Positions 51,018-59,478 of a DNA stretch of 64,000 nt are shown piece by piece. Made by a program: the position numbers and the translations under genes. The stretch is from Mycobacterium sp. URHB0044 (GTDB lineage: Bacteria > Actinomycetota > Actinomycetes > Mycobacteriales > Mycobacteriaceae). The stretch spans positions 1 through 64,000 of the forward strand of contig NZ_JIAW01000023.1 in NCBI RefSeq assembly GCF_000620625.1, in the 5' to 3' direction. Each line of letters begins with the position of its first letter. The stretch's first letter is position 1. Below the pieces are notes generated by a model. The model saw nothing but the letters and a program-made list of their open reading frames with translations. It searched no databases and was not told the DNA's origin.

Positions 51018-51988
51018 CGCCGCATCACCACCGGCCACGCCGCCAACGCCACCGCTGCCAACAGGGCCAACCCCAACGGAACGTCGGGCGACTCGGTCGG
51101 CTTGGTGCGCGCGGCCTCTGCCGTCGCCGTCGCCGCGGGTGGATGGGTCCGGATGTCCGCGAGACCCGTGGTCACGTCGGCGTCCGCGGAGACGGACCGG
51201 CCACCGGTGTCACGGGCGACGGCGGTCAGCTTCTGCGAATCGGCGCCGGTGACGAGCACGTTGACCTGAATGCCTGCCGTTCTCGCCATGTCCCGCACCC
51301 GGTCCGCGGTGAACAGTGCCGGTCGTGTCTCGTCGGGTGCACGCAGCGCGTCGGGGCCGACGTAGATGATCGAACGGCGTTGCGCGGCCTTCTCGTCGAA
51401 CGACGGAAACCCGGCAAGGCACAACGCCAGGACGTCCTCGACGCCCTGGGCGTAGTCGGAGTAGGACACCGACGGCGCGAAGCCCGCGGCCTGGGCGGCA
51501 CCCCGTGGTTGCGCATAGGCGGCGAATTGGCCTGCCGCGTACTGGTAGTCGCGGGTCAGCGGGATGACCCTCCGGTTCGGCGACGTCAGCCCGACGCGTT
51601 CGGTGGTGAACGTCTTCACCTCCCTCGCGACGTCGCTCAGCACCGCGCTGACGGCGGGATCGGTCACCGGTCCGCCGACGCAGACCATGATGTCCTGGGG
51701 CTGGCCGACCGCGGATGCCCGTGCCGCGGTGGGCAATCCGGTGGGCCGGGCAGCGGCGACGACCGTCGTGGCGAACATGACGACCAGCAGCGCGATGGTG
51801 ACGGCCGTGGCGATCGACCGCATGCGGGCGGCGCGGACGTACTCGGGAAGCCGGGCCAGACGGCCGACGTTGGCGAGTGGCAGCAGCCGCCGGCGTTCGG
51901 CCGCCATGCGAAGCATCAGGACCGCGACGATGCAGATCGCCAGACCCACACAGCCGGCGATCGCCACGGGCCACCACGTCAGGTCCAC
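51014..51988 (-). CDS. vWA-like membrane protein with degenerate MIDAS (BatB-like position)
   Basis: A 324-residue membrane protein with two N-terminal helices (VAIAGCVGLAICIVAVLML, IATAVTIALLVVMFATTVV), a vWA-like domain and a C-terminal helix. Where a metal site is expected the sequence reads DIMVCVGGPVTDPAVS, without a DxSxS motif, so metal binding is probably lost. Paired with the intact-looking neighbour it may be a structural partner. Overlaps both neighbours. Confidence 0.72.
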   Translation of the reverse strand: MDLTWWPVAIAGCVGLAICIVAVLMLRMAAERRRLLPLANVGRLARLPEYVRAARMRSIATAVTIALLVVMFATTVVAAARPTGLPTAARASAVGQPQDIMVCVGGPVTDPAVSAVLSDVAREVKTFTTERVGLTSPNRRVIPLTRDYQYAAGQFAAYAQPRGAAQAAGFAPSVSYSDYAQGVEDVLALCLAGFPSFDEKAAQRRSIIYVGPDALRAPDETRPALFTADRVRDMARTAGIQVNVLVTGADSQKLTAVARDTGGRSVSADADVTTGLADIRTHPPAATATAEAARTKPTESPDVPLGLALLAAVALAAWPVVMRR

Positions 51989-52452
51989 GATCGGATCAAC
52001 TCCTCCGCGTCTTCGCTGACCTGGCCGACGTCCACGTCTGAGGCCGCGTTGAACTGCGCGTCGTTCAGACTCTCCAAAAGAGGTGCAACGGAGGCGACTT
52101 CACTGGCGGCGATGTCCTCGAGCTGCATGTACTGCACGCGGATGCCGGTCGCCTGCTGCAGGAATCCGCGCAGTGCACCGCTGATGAGGGCGCCGGCAGG
52201 GGCGGGGGCCAGTTCGCCTGCCCGGTACCGATCTCCGGCCTCGCGGACCGTCGAGGCGAAGCGACGCTTGAGCATCTTGTCGCGCGCGACACCGATCACC
52301 GGGAGATCGTGCAGCCGCTTCTCGGGCATGGTGGCGACGAAAACACCCGCGTACCAGAGGATGAGGACGAGCAACAGCAGTATCGCGATCCACAACCACC
52401 AGGACGAGTAGGGCGTCGGACCGATGACGTGACGGAGCAGGTCATCCGGCAC
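51979..52452 (-). CDS. membrane protein of the MoxR operon, unknown family
   Basis: A 157-residue protein with one strong transmembrane segment (SSWWLWIAILLLLVLILWYAGVFVA) followed by a cytosolic helical domain (KRRFASTVREAGDRYRAGELAPA). This position between DUF58 and vWA genes is often filled by a single-pass membrane protein in MoxR operons. Overlaps the DUF58 gene by 11 nt and the vWA gene by 10 nt. Confidence 0.75.
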   Translation of the reverse strand: MPDDLLRHVIGPTPYSSWWLWIAILLLLVLILWYAGVFVATMPEKRLHDLPVIGVARDKMLKRRFASTVREAGDRYRAGELAPAPAGALISGALRGFLQQATGIRVQYMQLEDIAASEVASVAPLLESLNDAQFNAASDVDVGQVSEDAEELIRSWT

Positions 52453-53314
52453 GGGCGAACACCCCGGTCATCTCGATCAGTGCGGCCCTGATCTCACCGC
52501 TACCCGCAATCAGTGCGTGTGGCACGCCCTGCAGCGTCATGAACTCCGAAAGTTCTTCCCGCCGTTCGGCTTCGGCCTTGCGATACGCGGCGATGACCCG
52601 CGGCCCCACCGCGGCGCCACTCAACACGAACCGGCCGGTGGTCACGTCGTAACCGTCATGCTCGTCCTCGACCGATCCGACCGCGGGCAGGTCGGACACC
52701 ATCGCCCACATGACGTCGTGCCGACCGGTGAGCCGGCTGAGAACCTCACCGAGCCGGGCGTCGACGTCGGGCTCGTCGGACACCACGAACAGCAGCAGCG
52801 GACGACGGTAATGGCTTGCCACCCACTCCAATTGAGTGACGATGTTGCTGCGCGCCGGGTGCTTCGTCGTTTGATCGTGGAACCGGTGCAACAAGTATTC
52901 GATGTGCGTTTCGCCGCGCCGCAGCCGGATGTCGAGGCACCCGCGGGCGTCGCCGAACACCATGCCGACCTCGTCGGAACGACGCAGGGTGATCAATCCC
53001 ATCGCGCCGATGACGTTGGCGGCGACGTCGGCCTTCGTCTCACCGGAGGGTGCGAGCGCGGTGGTGTTCCGGCCGGCGTCGGCCACCACCAGGATCTTGT
53101 GATGCTTCTCGGAGACGAAGCGCTTGATCAGCACATGGCCCGAGCGGGCCGACGCCTTCCAGTCGATGTCGCGGACGTCGTCCCCAGGCACGTAGGGCCG
53201 CAGGTCGTCGAACTCGAGGCTGCGGGTGTGCACCAGCGCGTAGCGCCCGCCCTCCAGCAGTCCGCTGGTGTCGCGGCCGAAGTACTTCTTGGCACGATCG
53301 AGGTGCTTGCCCAC
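52442..53314 (-). CDS. DUF58 domain protein
   Basis: A 290-residue DUF58 protein: the hallmark segment LRPYVPGDDVRDIDWKASARSGHVLIKRF is near residue 39, followed by a vWA-like fold (KILVVADAGRNTTA, LLFVVSDEPDVDARLGE). DUF58 genes nearly always follow a moxR gene, as here (22-nt gap), and the product is thought to be the MoxR partner. GTG 53314 is the start. Confidence 0.88.
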   Translation of the reverse strand: MGKHLDRAKKYFGRDTSGLLEGGRYALVHTRSLEFDDLRPYVPGDDVRDIDWKASARSGHVLIKRFVSEKHHKILVVADAGRNTTALAPSGETKADVAANVIGAMGLITLRRSDEVGMVFGDARGCLDIRLRRGETHIEYLLHRFHDQTTKHPARSNIVTQLEWVASHYRRPLLLFVVSDEPDVDARLGEVLSRLTGRHDVMWAMVSDLPAVGSVEDEHDGYDVTTGRFVLSGAAVGPRVIAAYRKAEAERREELSEFMTLQGVPHALIAGSGEIRAALIEMTGVFARAG

Positions 53315-53336
53315 GGTGCTCGTCTACCTCATGACC

Positions 53337-54338
53337 TCACGGCACCCGGACGGCCTGCAGCACCGCGTCGACCACGGCGTCGGGCGTCACCCGGGCGCTG
53401 GCCGCCTCGAAACCGAGGATCAGGCGGTGCCGCAGGACCCGGTGCGCCAGCCGGGCGATGTCGTCGGGCACGACGTGGCCGCGTCCGCGCAGCAGGGCCA
53501 GGGCGCGCGCCGTCCGGCAGAACGCGATCGTGGCGCGCGGGCTGGCGCCGTATTCGATGAGCCGCGCGGTGCTCGCAGGCAGGTGCTGCTCGGGCTCGCG
53601 GGTGACGCCGACCAGGCGGCTGGCGTAGTGGATGAGGGCGCGGTCCATGTGCACGGCCCGGACGAGTTCCTGTACGCGGCGGATGTCGTCGGACCCGACG
53701 ACGGGCGCGGTCCGGTGGTCCTTGTCGTAGAGGCCCGCGTCCATCCGCGAGATGACCTCGACCTCGTCGTCCGTCGACGGGTACTGCACGATCTCCTTGA
53801 GCATGAAGCGGTCGGTCTGCGCCTCCGAGAGTGGGTACGTGCCCTCCTGGTCCACCGGGTTCTGGGTCGCGATGACGAGGAACGGCTCGGGGATCGGATA
53901 CTCGACGCCTGCGATCGTGGTCTGGCGTTCCTCCATGGCCTCGAGCATCGCGCTCTGCGTCTTGGCGCTGGAACGGTTGATCTCGTCGAGAAGCACGATG
54001 TTGGTGTGCACGGGCCCCAGCTGCGTGACGAACGAATTCGTCGACGCGTCGTAGACCTGGGTGCCGATGATGTCGCTGGGCAGCAGGTCGGGCGTGCACT
54101 GGATGCGGCGGAAGCCACCGTGAATGGATTCGGCGATGACGCGGGCCGCCAGGGTCTTGGCCAGTCCGGGGACGCTCTCGATGAGCAGATGGCCACCCGC
54201 CAGCAGGCCGATGAGCATCGATTCGCGGAGGTGGTTCTGCCCGACCACCTTCGCCGAGAACGCACCGGCTACGGCGCTCACGATGCGCTGGGCTTCGGCC
54301 ATTTCTCGCTGGTCAAGCTGCGATCGTGCTGCGGTCAT
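53337..54338 (-). CDS. moxR: MoxR-family AAA+ ATPase
   Basis: A 333-residue MoxR ATPase: Walker A is SVPGLAKT (55-62), Walker B is IVLLDEINRSSAKTQSAMLEAMEE, then the sensor region FLVIATQNPVDQEGTYPLSEAQTDRFM. MoxR ATPases remodel protein complexes together with vWA proteins. It is the first gene of a six-gene overlapping operon and is probably transcribed from the 94-nt gap after ridA. Which of the MoxR subfamilies it belongs to is not decided here. Confidence 0.9.
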   Translation of the reverse strand: MTAARSQLDQREMAEAQRIVSAVAGAFSAKVVGQNHLRESMLIGLLAGGHLLIESVPGLAKTLAARVIAESIHGGFRRIQCTPDLLPSDIIGTQVYDASTNSFVTQLGPVHTNIVLLDEINRSSAKTQSAMLEAMEERQTTIAGVEYPIPEPFLVIATQNPVDQEGTYPLSEAQTDRFMLKEIVQYPSTDDEVEVISRMDAGLYDKDHRTAPVVGSDDIRRVQELVRAVHMDRALIHYASRLVGVTREPEQHLPASTARLIEYGASPRATIAFCRTARALALLRGRGHVVPDDIARLAHRVLRHRLILGFEAASARVTPDAVVDAVLQAVRVP

Positions 54339-54432
54339 GGGTCCTTCCGTGGCGGGCGAAGTGCAGGGCAGGCATACCCCGACACGCCGATTTCATGCCC
54401 GGACGGCGCTCCCACAGGGTAGGTCGTCGGCG

Positions 54433-54840
54433 TCAGTCGATGACTGCGGTCGCCTCCACCTCGACGAGGAAGTCCGGCGCGGCGAGCGTGGCGACGCCGA
54501 TTCCCGTCAGCGGTGCCATCGGCGTCACACCCAGCTTTGCGGCGGCTCGCGCGACGCCGTCGACGAACTGGGGCATCTTGTCGGGAGTCCAGTCGACGAG
54601 GTACACGGTGAGCTTCACCACGTCGTCGAAGGAGGCGCCGGCCTCGGCCAACGCGGTGGCGACGTTGAGGTAGCACTGCTCGACCTGAGCGGCGAAGTCG
54701 CCGACGCCGACCGTGTTCCCGTCTGCGTCCGAGGCGATCTGGCCTGCCATGAACACCAGCTTCGATCCGGTGGCAACGGACACCTGCTTGTAGATGTCGA
54801 CCTTCGGCAGACCGGCGGAATTCATCAGGGTGATCGTCAT
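54433..54840 (-). CDS. RidA/YjgF-family protein lacking the catalytic arginine
   Basis: A 135-residue trimeric-barrel protein with the RidA features LVFMAGQIASDADGN and VVKLTVYLVDW. The position of the RidA arginine (E. coli R105), which binds the imine carboxylate, aligns with L111 in PMAPLTGIGVATL, while the acidic residue in LVEVEATA is kept. It is therefore unlikely to be a standard 2-aminoacrylate deaminase. Start codon ATG with AGGAGTACGT upstream. Confidence 0.85.
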   Translation of the reverse strand: MTITLMNSAGLPKVDIYKQVSVATGSKLVFMAGQIASDADGNTVGVGDFAAQVEQCYLNVATALAEAGASFDDVVKLTVYLVDWTPDKMPQFVDGVARAAAKLGVTPMAPLTGIGVATLAAPDFLVEVEATAVID

Positions 54841-54894
54841 ACGTACTCCTCGTCGTGGGCGCGCTCGTGGCGGCTCCCGTAAGTTCGTGAGGTC

Positions 54895-55581
54895 ATGCTC
54901 GCACTCCTCCTGCCTCTTCTGGGGTTCGCGCTTCTCGATTCGCTCAACGTCCTCAACCTCGGGGTGACGACGGCCGTCGTGTACGACAGCCGGCTGAGCC
55001 GCAAGTCTGCACTACCGGCGGGGTTGAGCTTCGTCGCCGGTGTGTTCGCTGCGACCAGCACGTTCGGCGTCTTGACGGTGTTGGGATTGAACTTCCTGAC
55101 CGACCGGCTGGACTTCGACCTGACGCCGTCGATCCGCTACTGGGGTCAGCTGGCGCTGGGCGTCGTGCTGATCGCGCTTGCGCTTCTGACGTCCGGGGTC
55201 AGGAAGCCTGCGGCGCCACTGTGGGTGCTCAACATGGCCAGGAGCAATCCGTGGCTGCTCGGTCTGGTCGGCCTGGTCATCGGATTCGGGCAAGCCCCCA
55301 CGGCCGTGCCCTACCTGACCGGACTGGCGATGCTCTCGGCGCGCGAACCGCTGCCGACGGGCTGGCCGGTGATCGTATTCTGCTACTGCGCGCTCACCTT
55401 GGTGCCGTCACTGCTCGTGCTGGGATTGTCGACGCGGCGAACCGTCCGGGCCAGGCGTATACAACGCAACTTCGTTCGCGTGCTCACCCGGTACGGGCCG
55501 CTTGCCGTCCGAATATTGTTTGGGGGCATCGGAATCGTGCTTGCCGTCGGTGCGCTGCTGCACTACGACGAACTCTGGTAG
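54895..55581 (+). CDS. GAP-family (LysE superfamily) membrane protein
   Basis: A 228-residue membrane protein with six helices, beginning LLLPLLGFALLDSLNVLNLGVT, and with a conserved GFGQAPTAVPYLTGLAML loop. GAP/Sap proteins assist export of peptidoglycolipids or solutes in mycobacteria; here the cargo is unknown. Divergent from the RidA-like gene over 54 nt. Confidence 0.82.
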   Translation: MLALLLPLLGFALLDSLNVLNLGVTTAVVYDSRLSRKSALPAGLSFVAGVFAATSTFGVLTVLGLNFLTDRLDFDLTPSIRYWGQLALGVVLIALALLTSGVRKPAAPLWVLNMARSNPWLLGLVGLVIGFGQAPTAVPYLTGLAMLSAREPLPTGWPVIVFCYCALTLVPSLLVLGLSTRRTVRARRIQRNFVRVLTRYGPLAVRILFGGIGIVLAVGALLHYDELW

Positions 55582-55615
55582 GCGGGGCTCTGGTTTTGGT
55601 GCAGCGCCGATCCCC

Positions 55616-55667
55616 GTCGGTTCCGCGCGCCGCCGCCCGTCGGTTTCAGTCGGTTCCGCGCGCCGCC
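55616..55667 (+). repeat. direct repeat of 19 bp
   Basis: GTCGGTTCCGCGCGCCGCC at 55616-55634 and again at 55649-55667, separated by 14 nt that partly repeat the same words. It sits in the intergenic region after the GAP-family gene. Confidence 0.75.
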
Positions 55668-55692
55668 GGCGTATGCCGTTTGCCCGCCTCAC

Positions 55693-55727
55693 AGCGACTT
55701 TTCGCGTCCCTGCCTCGAAAAGTCGCT
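55693..55727. terminator. long hairpin, candidate terminator or intergenic repeat
   Basis: AGCGACTTTTCG (55693-55704) pairs perfectly with CGAAAAGTCGCT (55716-55727) around an 11-nt loop. It lies 112 nt after the GAP-family stop. Could terminate that gene or be one of the palindromic intergenic elements common in mycobacteria. Confidence 0.55.
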
Positions 55728-55817
55728 CGGAGGTGGGCAATTCGGTGGTGGTCTCGGCGTGGATGGTGCGCTCGAGAAAATGGATTGCGGCGCAACGAGT
55801 GATGCGCGTTGACGAAT

Positions 55818-56009
55818 ATGGACCAGGGGGAGAAGGCGATACTGGCGGGCCTACCCGAAGTCGGCTACGCCGCGTCGCGTGTCGACTGGAACAGTCTGCG
55901 GCAGAATGCCGTTGGCCGTGCGCTGGGCCGGGACACGTCGACGGCGACCCACGTCGTCGAGACCAAGCAGGGGTGGTTCGCGACGATCCTCGCGGAGCTG
56001 ACCCGGTAG
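55818..56009 (+). CDS. small hypothetical protein
   Basis: A possible 63-residue protein starting DQGEKAILAGLPEVGYAASR after Met and ending KQGWFATILAELTR. The ATG has no clear ribosome-binding site; a TTG three codons earlier is in frame. Amino-acid content is plausible for a real small protein, but no family is recognised. Confidence 0.4.
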   Translation: MDQGEKAILAGLPEVGYAASRVDWNSLRQNAVGRALGRDTSTATHVVETKQGWFATILAELTR

Positions 56010-56030
56010 CCAAACCCGTTGGCGCCCAAC

Positions 56031-56077
56031 GTGCGCTCGTGTGCGAGATTTCGGCGATTTTTCGCAATCTAGCGCAC
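56031..56077. repeat. imperfect inverted repeat
   Basis: GTGCGCT (56031-56037) pairs with AGCGCAC (56071-56077), and AGATT with AATCT inside it, with an asymmetric bulge. It lies between convergent gene ends (56009 and 56095), where a terminator would be expected. Confidence 0.4.
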
Positions 56078-56094
56078 GCTCGGCGGGGGGGCGG

Positions 56095-57012
56095 TCAGAT
56101 CAGCGCGGGTGCCGGGTGCGGTTCGGTCCGCAGGCGCGCCGCGTCCTGGCCGGGCGGCGCACCGAACAGGCGCCGATACTCGCGGGTGAACTGTGACGGG
56201 CTGTCGTACCCGACGAGATGCCCGATGCCTGCGACGTCGCGGGGATTGGCCAGCAGCAGCGACCGTGCCTGCTGAAGACGAATACGCTTCTGAAACTGCA
56301 AGGGGCTCATGGCCGTTACGGCGCGGAAATTGCGATGGAAGGCCGACGTACTCATTCCGGAGAGGCCGGCGAGGTCGTCGACCCGCATGGGCTCTGCGTA
56401 GTTGTCCCGGATCCAGCCGATCGCACGGCTGACGTGGGTGAGGTCACTGTCGGCCAGCCCGATCTGACGCAGCGTGTCGCCCTGCGGTCCAGTGAGGAAC
56501 CGCCAGAGGATCTCCTTTTCGACGAGCGGAGCGAGCACGGCGGCATCGGCGGGTTCGTCGAGCAGCCGCAGCATCCGCGCGACGGCGTCGAGCAGGTCGA
56601 CGCTGGCGTCGCAGGTGGCCATGGCGGATACGTCGGCAGTGGGACGCGGCCTTCGCCGTGTGGCGGTCTCCAGCAGCAACGCCGCGATCGCCGCTGGCCG
56701 AAGGACGAGGGCAAGCGCCAAGGACGGATTGGCCTCGCTGGTGCCGATCCAGTGGCCGGTCACCGGCAGGTCGGCGGTGACGACGAGACACTGACCTGCC
56801 CGGTACTCGTACGTGCGATCGCCGAGCAGGAGCTGCTTGCCGCCCTGGGCCATGAAGACGAGCAGCGGAGCGGTGAGCGAGTACTCCGGGATGGCGGGGC
56901 CCGTCGTCACCTTCGACATCAGCAGACCGTCGATGGACGTGCCCGTGTCCGGTCGTGCGTGCTCGGCGATGCGACCGCGGATCTCGTCGAGCAGCTCGGA
57001 ACGGGGACGCAT
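56095..57012 (-). CDS. AraC-family transcriptional regulator
   Basis: A 305-residue regulator with an N-terminal cupin-like AraC_N domain (LLVFMAQGGKQLLLGDRTYEYRAGQCLVV) and two C-terminal helix-turn-helices (LAGLSGMSTSAFHRNFRAVTAMSPLQFQKRIRLQQAR, read in parts, and GIGHLVGYDSPSQFTREYRR). ATG 57012 is preferred, since the conserved domain starts there; the frame runs to 57126. Divergent from the aldo/keto reductase, its probable target. Confidence 0.85.
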   Translation of the reverse strand: MRPRSELLDEIRGRIAEHARPDTGTSIDGLLMSKVTTGPAIPEYSLTAPLLVFMAQGGKQLLLGDRTYEYRAGQCLVVTADLPVTGHWIGTSEANPSLALALVLRPAAIAALLLETATRRRPRPTADVSAMATCDASVDLLDAVARMLRLLDEPADAAVLAPLVEKEILWRFLTGPQGDTLRQIGLADSDLTHVSRAIGWIRDNYAEPMRVDDLAGLSGMSTSAFHRNFRAVTAMSPLQFQKRIRLQQARSLLLANPRDVAGIGHLVGYDSPSQFTREYRRLFGAPPGQDAARLRTEPHPAPALI

Positions 57013-57129
57013 GACCCAATAATCGGGAATCGAGTAGGAATGTGCAAGAGGTCGGGCGGAACGGTCTACCGCCACGAACGCACCGGAGCTTTGATTTGAG
57101 TACACATTCCGATGAACGAGGAGCACGAA

Positions 57130-58212
57130 ATGGCACTGAGCGACTACGTCACTTTGGGACGATCGGGCCTGCGCGTCAGTCCGTTTGCACTAGGCGCGAT
57201 GACGTTCGGCGAAGATCCTGGCGGCGCGGGCACGACCATCGAGGAGTCGGATCGGATCCTCGACACCTACCTGAAGCTGGGCGGCAACTTCATCGACACG
57301 GCGAACTTCTACACCAACACCCATTCCGAGAAGATCCTCGGCGACTACTTCGCCGCACGCCCCGGTATGCGCGAGCACGTGGTGCTGGCGTCGAAGTTCT
57401 TCACGAACCTGTTCCCCGGCGACCCGAACGGCGGTGGCGCCGGCCGCTCGTCGATCACCGCCCAGCTGCATCAAACGCTGCGCCGCCTGCAGACCGATTA
57501 CTTGGACGTCTACTGGCTGCACAACTGGGATCGGCACACCCCGATCGAGGAGACGATGAGGGCCCTCGACACCCTCGTGCAGTCCGGCAAGATCCGCTAC
57601 GTCGGCTTCTCGAACGCCCCGGCATGGGTGACGGCGCAGGCACAGACCACGGCGCTGCTTCGCGGCTGGACGCCCTTGATCGCGCTGCAGGTGGAGTACT
57701 CGCTGCTGGCGCGCACGGTCGAGGGTGAAGTCGCGCCGCTCGCGCTGGACCAGGGCATGGCGCTAGTGCCGTGGAGTCCGCTGAAGAACGGCTTCCTGTC
57801 CGGCAAGTACCAGCGGGGCGCGGACGTCGTCGACTCGGCGCGCGCGGCGTTCGTCGGCGGCCCGAGCGATGCGGAGTTCCGCGTCATCGACGTCGTCGGT
57901 GCGATCGCCGACGAGCTCGGCACCACGTCCGCGGCGGTGTCGTTGGCGTGGCTGCTGGCGCGGCAGGGCACCGTCGTGCCCATCGTCGGCGCACGGCGCC
58001 TCGAGCACTTGACATCGAACCTCGCGGGTCTCGAGATCTCGCTCAGCGCAGAGCAACTCGGCAGGCTCGACGCGGTCTCGGCGCCGACGCTGAACTACCC
58101 CGCGGAGTTGAACGGCGACATGCGCGCAATGCTCCAGTTCGCGGGAACCACCGTCGACGGCGAGACGTCGTCGGTGTATCCGCCGCTGCTGCTGAGCGAC
58201 GTCCGGTACTAG
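57130..58212 (+). CDS. aldo/keto reductase
   Basis: A 360-residue NADPH-dependent aldo/keto reductase of the YajO/Tas-like group. FIDTANFYTN carries Asp and Tyr, LASKFF the Lys and YWLHNWD the His of the catalytic tetrad. The NADPH region VPIVGARRLEHLTSN is clear. ATG 57130 has GAGGAG upstream; the earlier ATG 57112 lies before that site. The AraC regulator next door likely controls it. Substrate unknown. Confidence 0.9.
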   Translation: MALSDYVTLGRSGLRVSPFALGAMTFGEDPGGAGTTIEESDRILDTYLKLGGNFIDTANFYTNTHSEKILGDYFAARPGMREHVVLASKFFTNLFPGDPNGGGAGRSSITAQLHQTLRRLQTDYLDVYWLHNWDRHTPIEETMRALDTLVQSGKIRYVGFSNAPAWVTAQAQTTALLRGWTPLIALQVEYSLLARTVEGEVAPLALDQGMALVPWSPLKNGFLSGKYQRGADVVDSARAAFVGGPSDAEFRVIDVVGAIADELGTTSAAVSLAWLLARQGTVVPIVGARRLEHLTSNLAGLEISLSAEQLGRLDAVSAPTLNYPAELNGDMRAMLQFAGTTVDGETSSVYPPLLLSDVRY

Positions 58213-58220
58213 AACTTCCC

Positions 58221-58280
58221 GCCGAAACTGCTGGGAGATCGTCGATTTCGATCGAATCGCGATCTGACAGCAGTCTCGGC
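58221..58280. repeat. 60-nt palindromic element, copy A
   Basis: GCCGAAACTGCTGGGAGATC... pairs with ...CGATCTGACAGCAGTCTCGGC, giving a long imperfect hairpin. It shares layout and much sequence with copies B and C but is the most diverged. It lies between convergent gene ends (AKR stop 58212, FadE stop 58303), so it may act as a terminator there. Confidence 0.75.
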
Positions 58281-58302
58281 GCGGACGGGAGGGCGCGGGG
58301 TG

Positions 58303-59478
58303 TCAGGCGTGGGTGCCGTCGGCCACCTTCGGCACCCGATCGGCGGACGCGGTGTCGAGCACCAGCTCGGCGACCCGGGAGCGGTGTTGCTCGGGACTGC
58401 CCAGCAGCGCGGCGTCCGTGGTGGCGCGCTTGAAGTACAGATGCGCCTGGTGCTCCCAGGTGAATCCGATGCCGCCGTGCACCTGGATGGTGTCGGTCGC
58501 GACGCGGACGAACGCGGCGGACGCCACGGCCTGCGCCATGCTCGCCACCAGTGCCGGGTCGTCCGAGCCATCGGTCAACGCCCACACCGCGTGGTACGCC
58601 GCCGAGCGGGCATGTTCGAGGTCGACCAGCAGATCCGCCAGCCGGTGCTTGACCGCTTGGAACGAACCGATCGGCCTGCCGAACTGCAGCCGGGTCTTCG
58701 CGTAGTCGACCGACAGGTCGAGCAGATGCTGGGCGGCGCCGACCTGCTCGACGGCCAGCAGCGCCGAACCGACTTGCAGCGCATGCTCGATCACACGCGG
58801 CGCCTCACCCGGATCGGCCACCAACCGGGCGGGCGCGTCGGACAAGCGGATCGTGGCCTGCGGCCGGGTCAGGTCGAGTGTCAACAGCGTGGTGCGCTCG
58901 ACGCCGGGGCCGGCGGCCGCCACGGCGAACAGCGCGACGCCGTCCGGTCCGTCGGCGGCGACGAGCAGGTCGTCGGCGACGCTGCCGTCAACCACCCGCT
59001 CGACGGTTCCCGTCAGCGTCCACTCCTCACCGGAACGGGCCGCGGTGACGGACACTTTGGAGGGATCGAACGCGCCCGCTCGGTCGGCGACGGCGAACGC
59101 CGCGGTGCGGCGGCCCTCCACCAACTCGGATAGCAGCCCGTCGCGAACCGGCCCGGAGGACGCGGCGACCAGCGCGGGGATTGCGAGGAACACGGTGCCG
59201 AACACCGGCCCGCAGGCCAGCGACGCGCCGAGTGCCTCGACGGCGACGGCCTGATCGATCAGCGAGCCGCCGACCCCGCCGTCGGCCTCGGGTACGGACA
59301 GCCCGAGCACGCCGAGCTCCGTACCGAGCCGCGTCCAGACCGTCGCGTCGAACGGCGGATCGGACTCCATGAGCCGCCGCACCGTCTGCTCGTCGAAGTT
59401 CTCGGCACAGAACTTCGCGACGGCGGCGCGCAGCTGCGCCTGCTCGTCGGTGAACGTGAACGTGGAATTCTCAGCCAC
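58303..59478 (-). CDS. acyl-CoA dehydrogenase (FadE family), small-type subunit
   Basis: A 391-residue ACAD-fold protein: TFTDEQAQLRAAVAKFCAEN at the start, DYAKTRLQFGRPIGSFQAVKHRLADL and IQVHGGIGFTWEHQAHLYFKRA near the end. It follows the other FadE gene with an 8-nt overlap, the typical arrangement of mycobacterial alpha2beta2 acyl-CoA dehydrogenases used for steroid or other ring/side-chain CoA esters. GTG 59478 has AAGGAGATCC upstream. Substrate not assignable. Confidence 0.85.
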   Translation of the reverse strand: MAENSTFTFTDEQAQLRAAVAKFCAENFDEQTVRRLMESDPPFDATVWTRLGTELGVLGLSVPEADGGVGGSLIDQAVAVEALGASLACGPVFGTVFLAIPALVAASSGPVRDGLLSELVEGRRTAAFAVADRAGAFDPSKVSVTAARSGEEWTLTGTVERVVDGSVADDLLVAADGPDGVALFAVAAAGPGVERTTLLTLDLTRPQATIRLSDAPARLVADPGEAPRVIEHALQVGSALLAVEQVGAAQHLLDLSVDYAKTRLQFGRPIGSFQAVKHRLADLLVDLEHARSAAYHAVWALTDGSDDPALVASMAQAVASAAFVRVATDTIQVHGGIGFTWEHQAHLYFKRATTDAALLGSPEQHRSRVAELVLDTASADRVPKVADGTHA

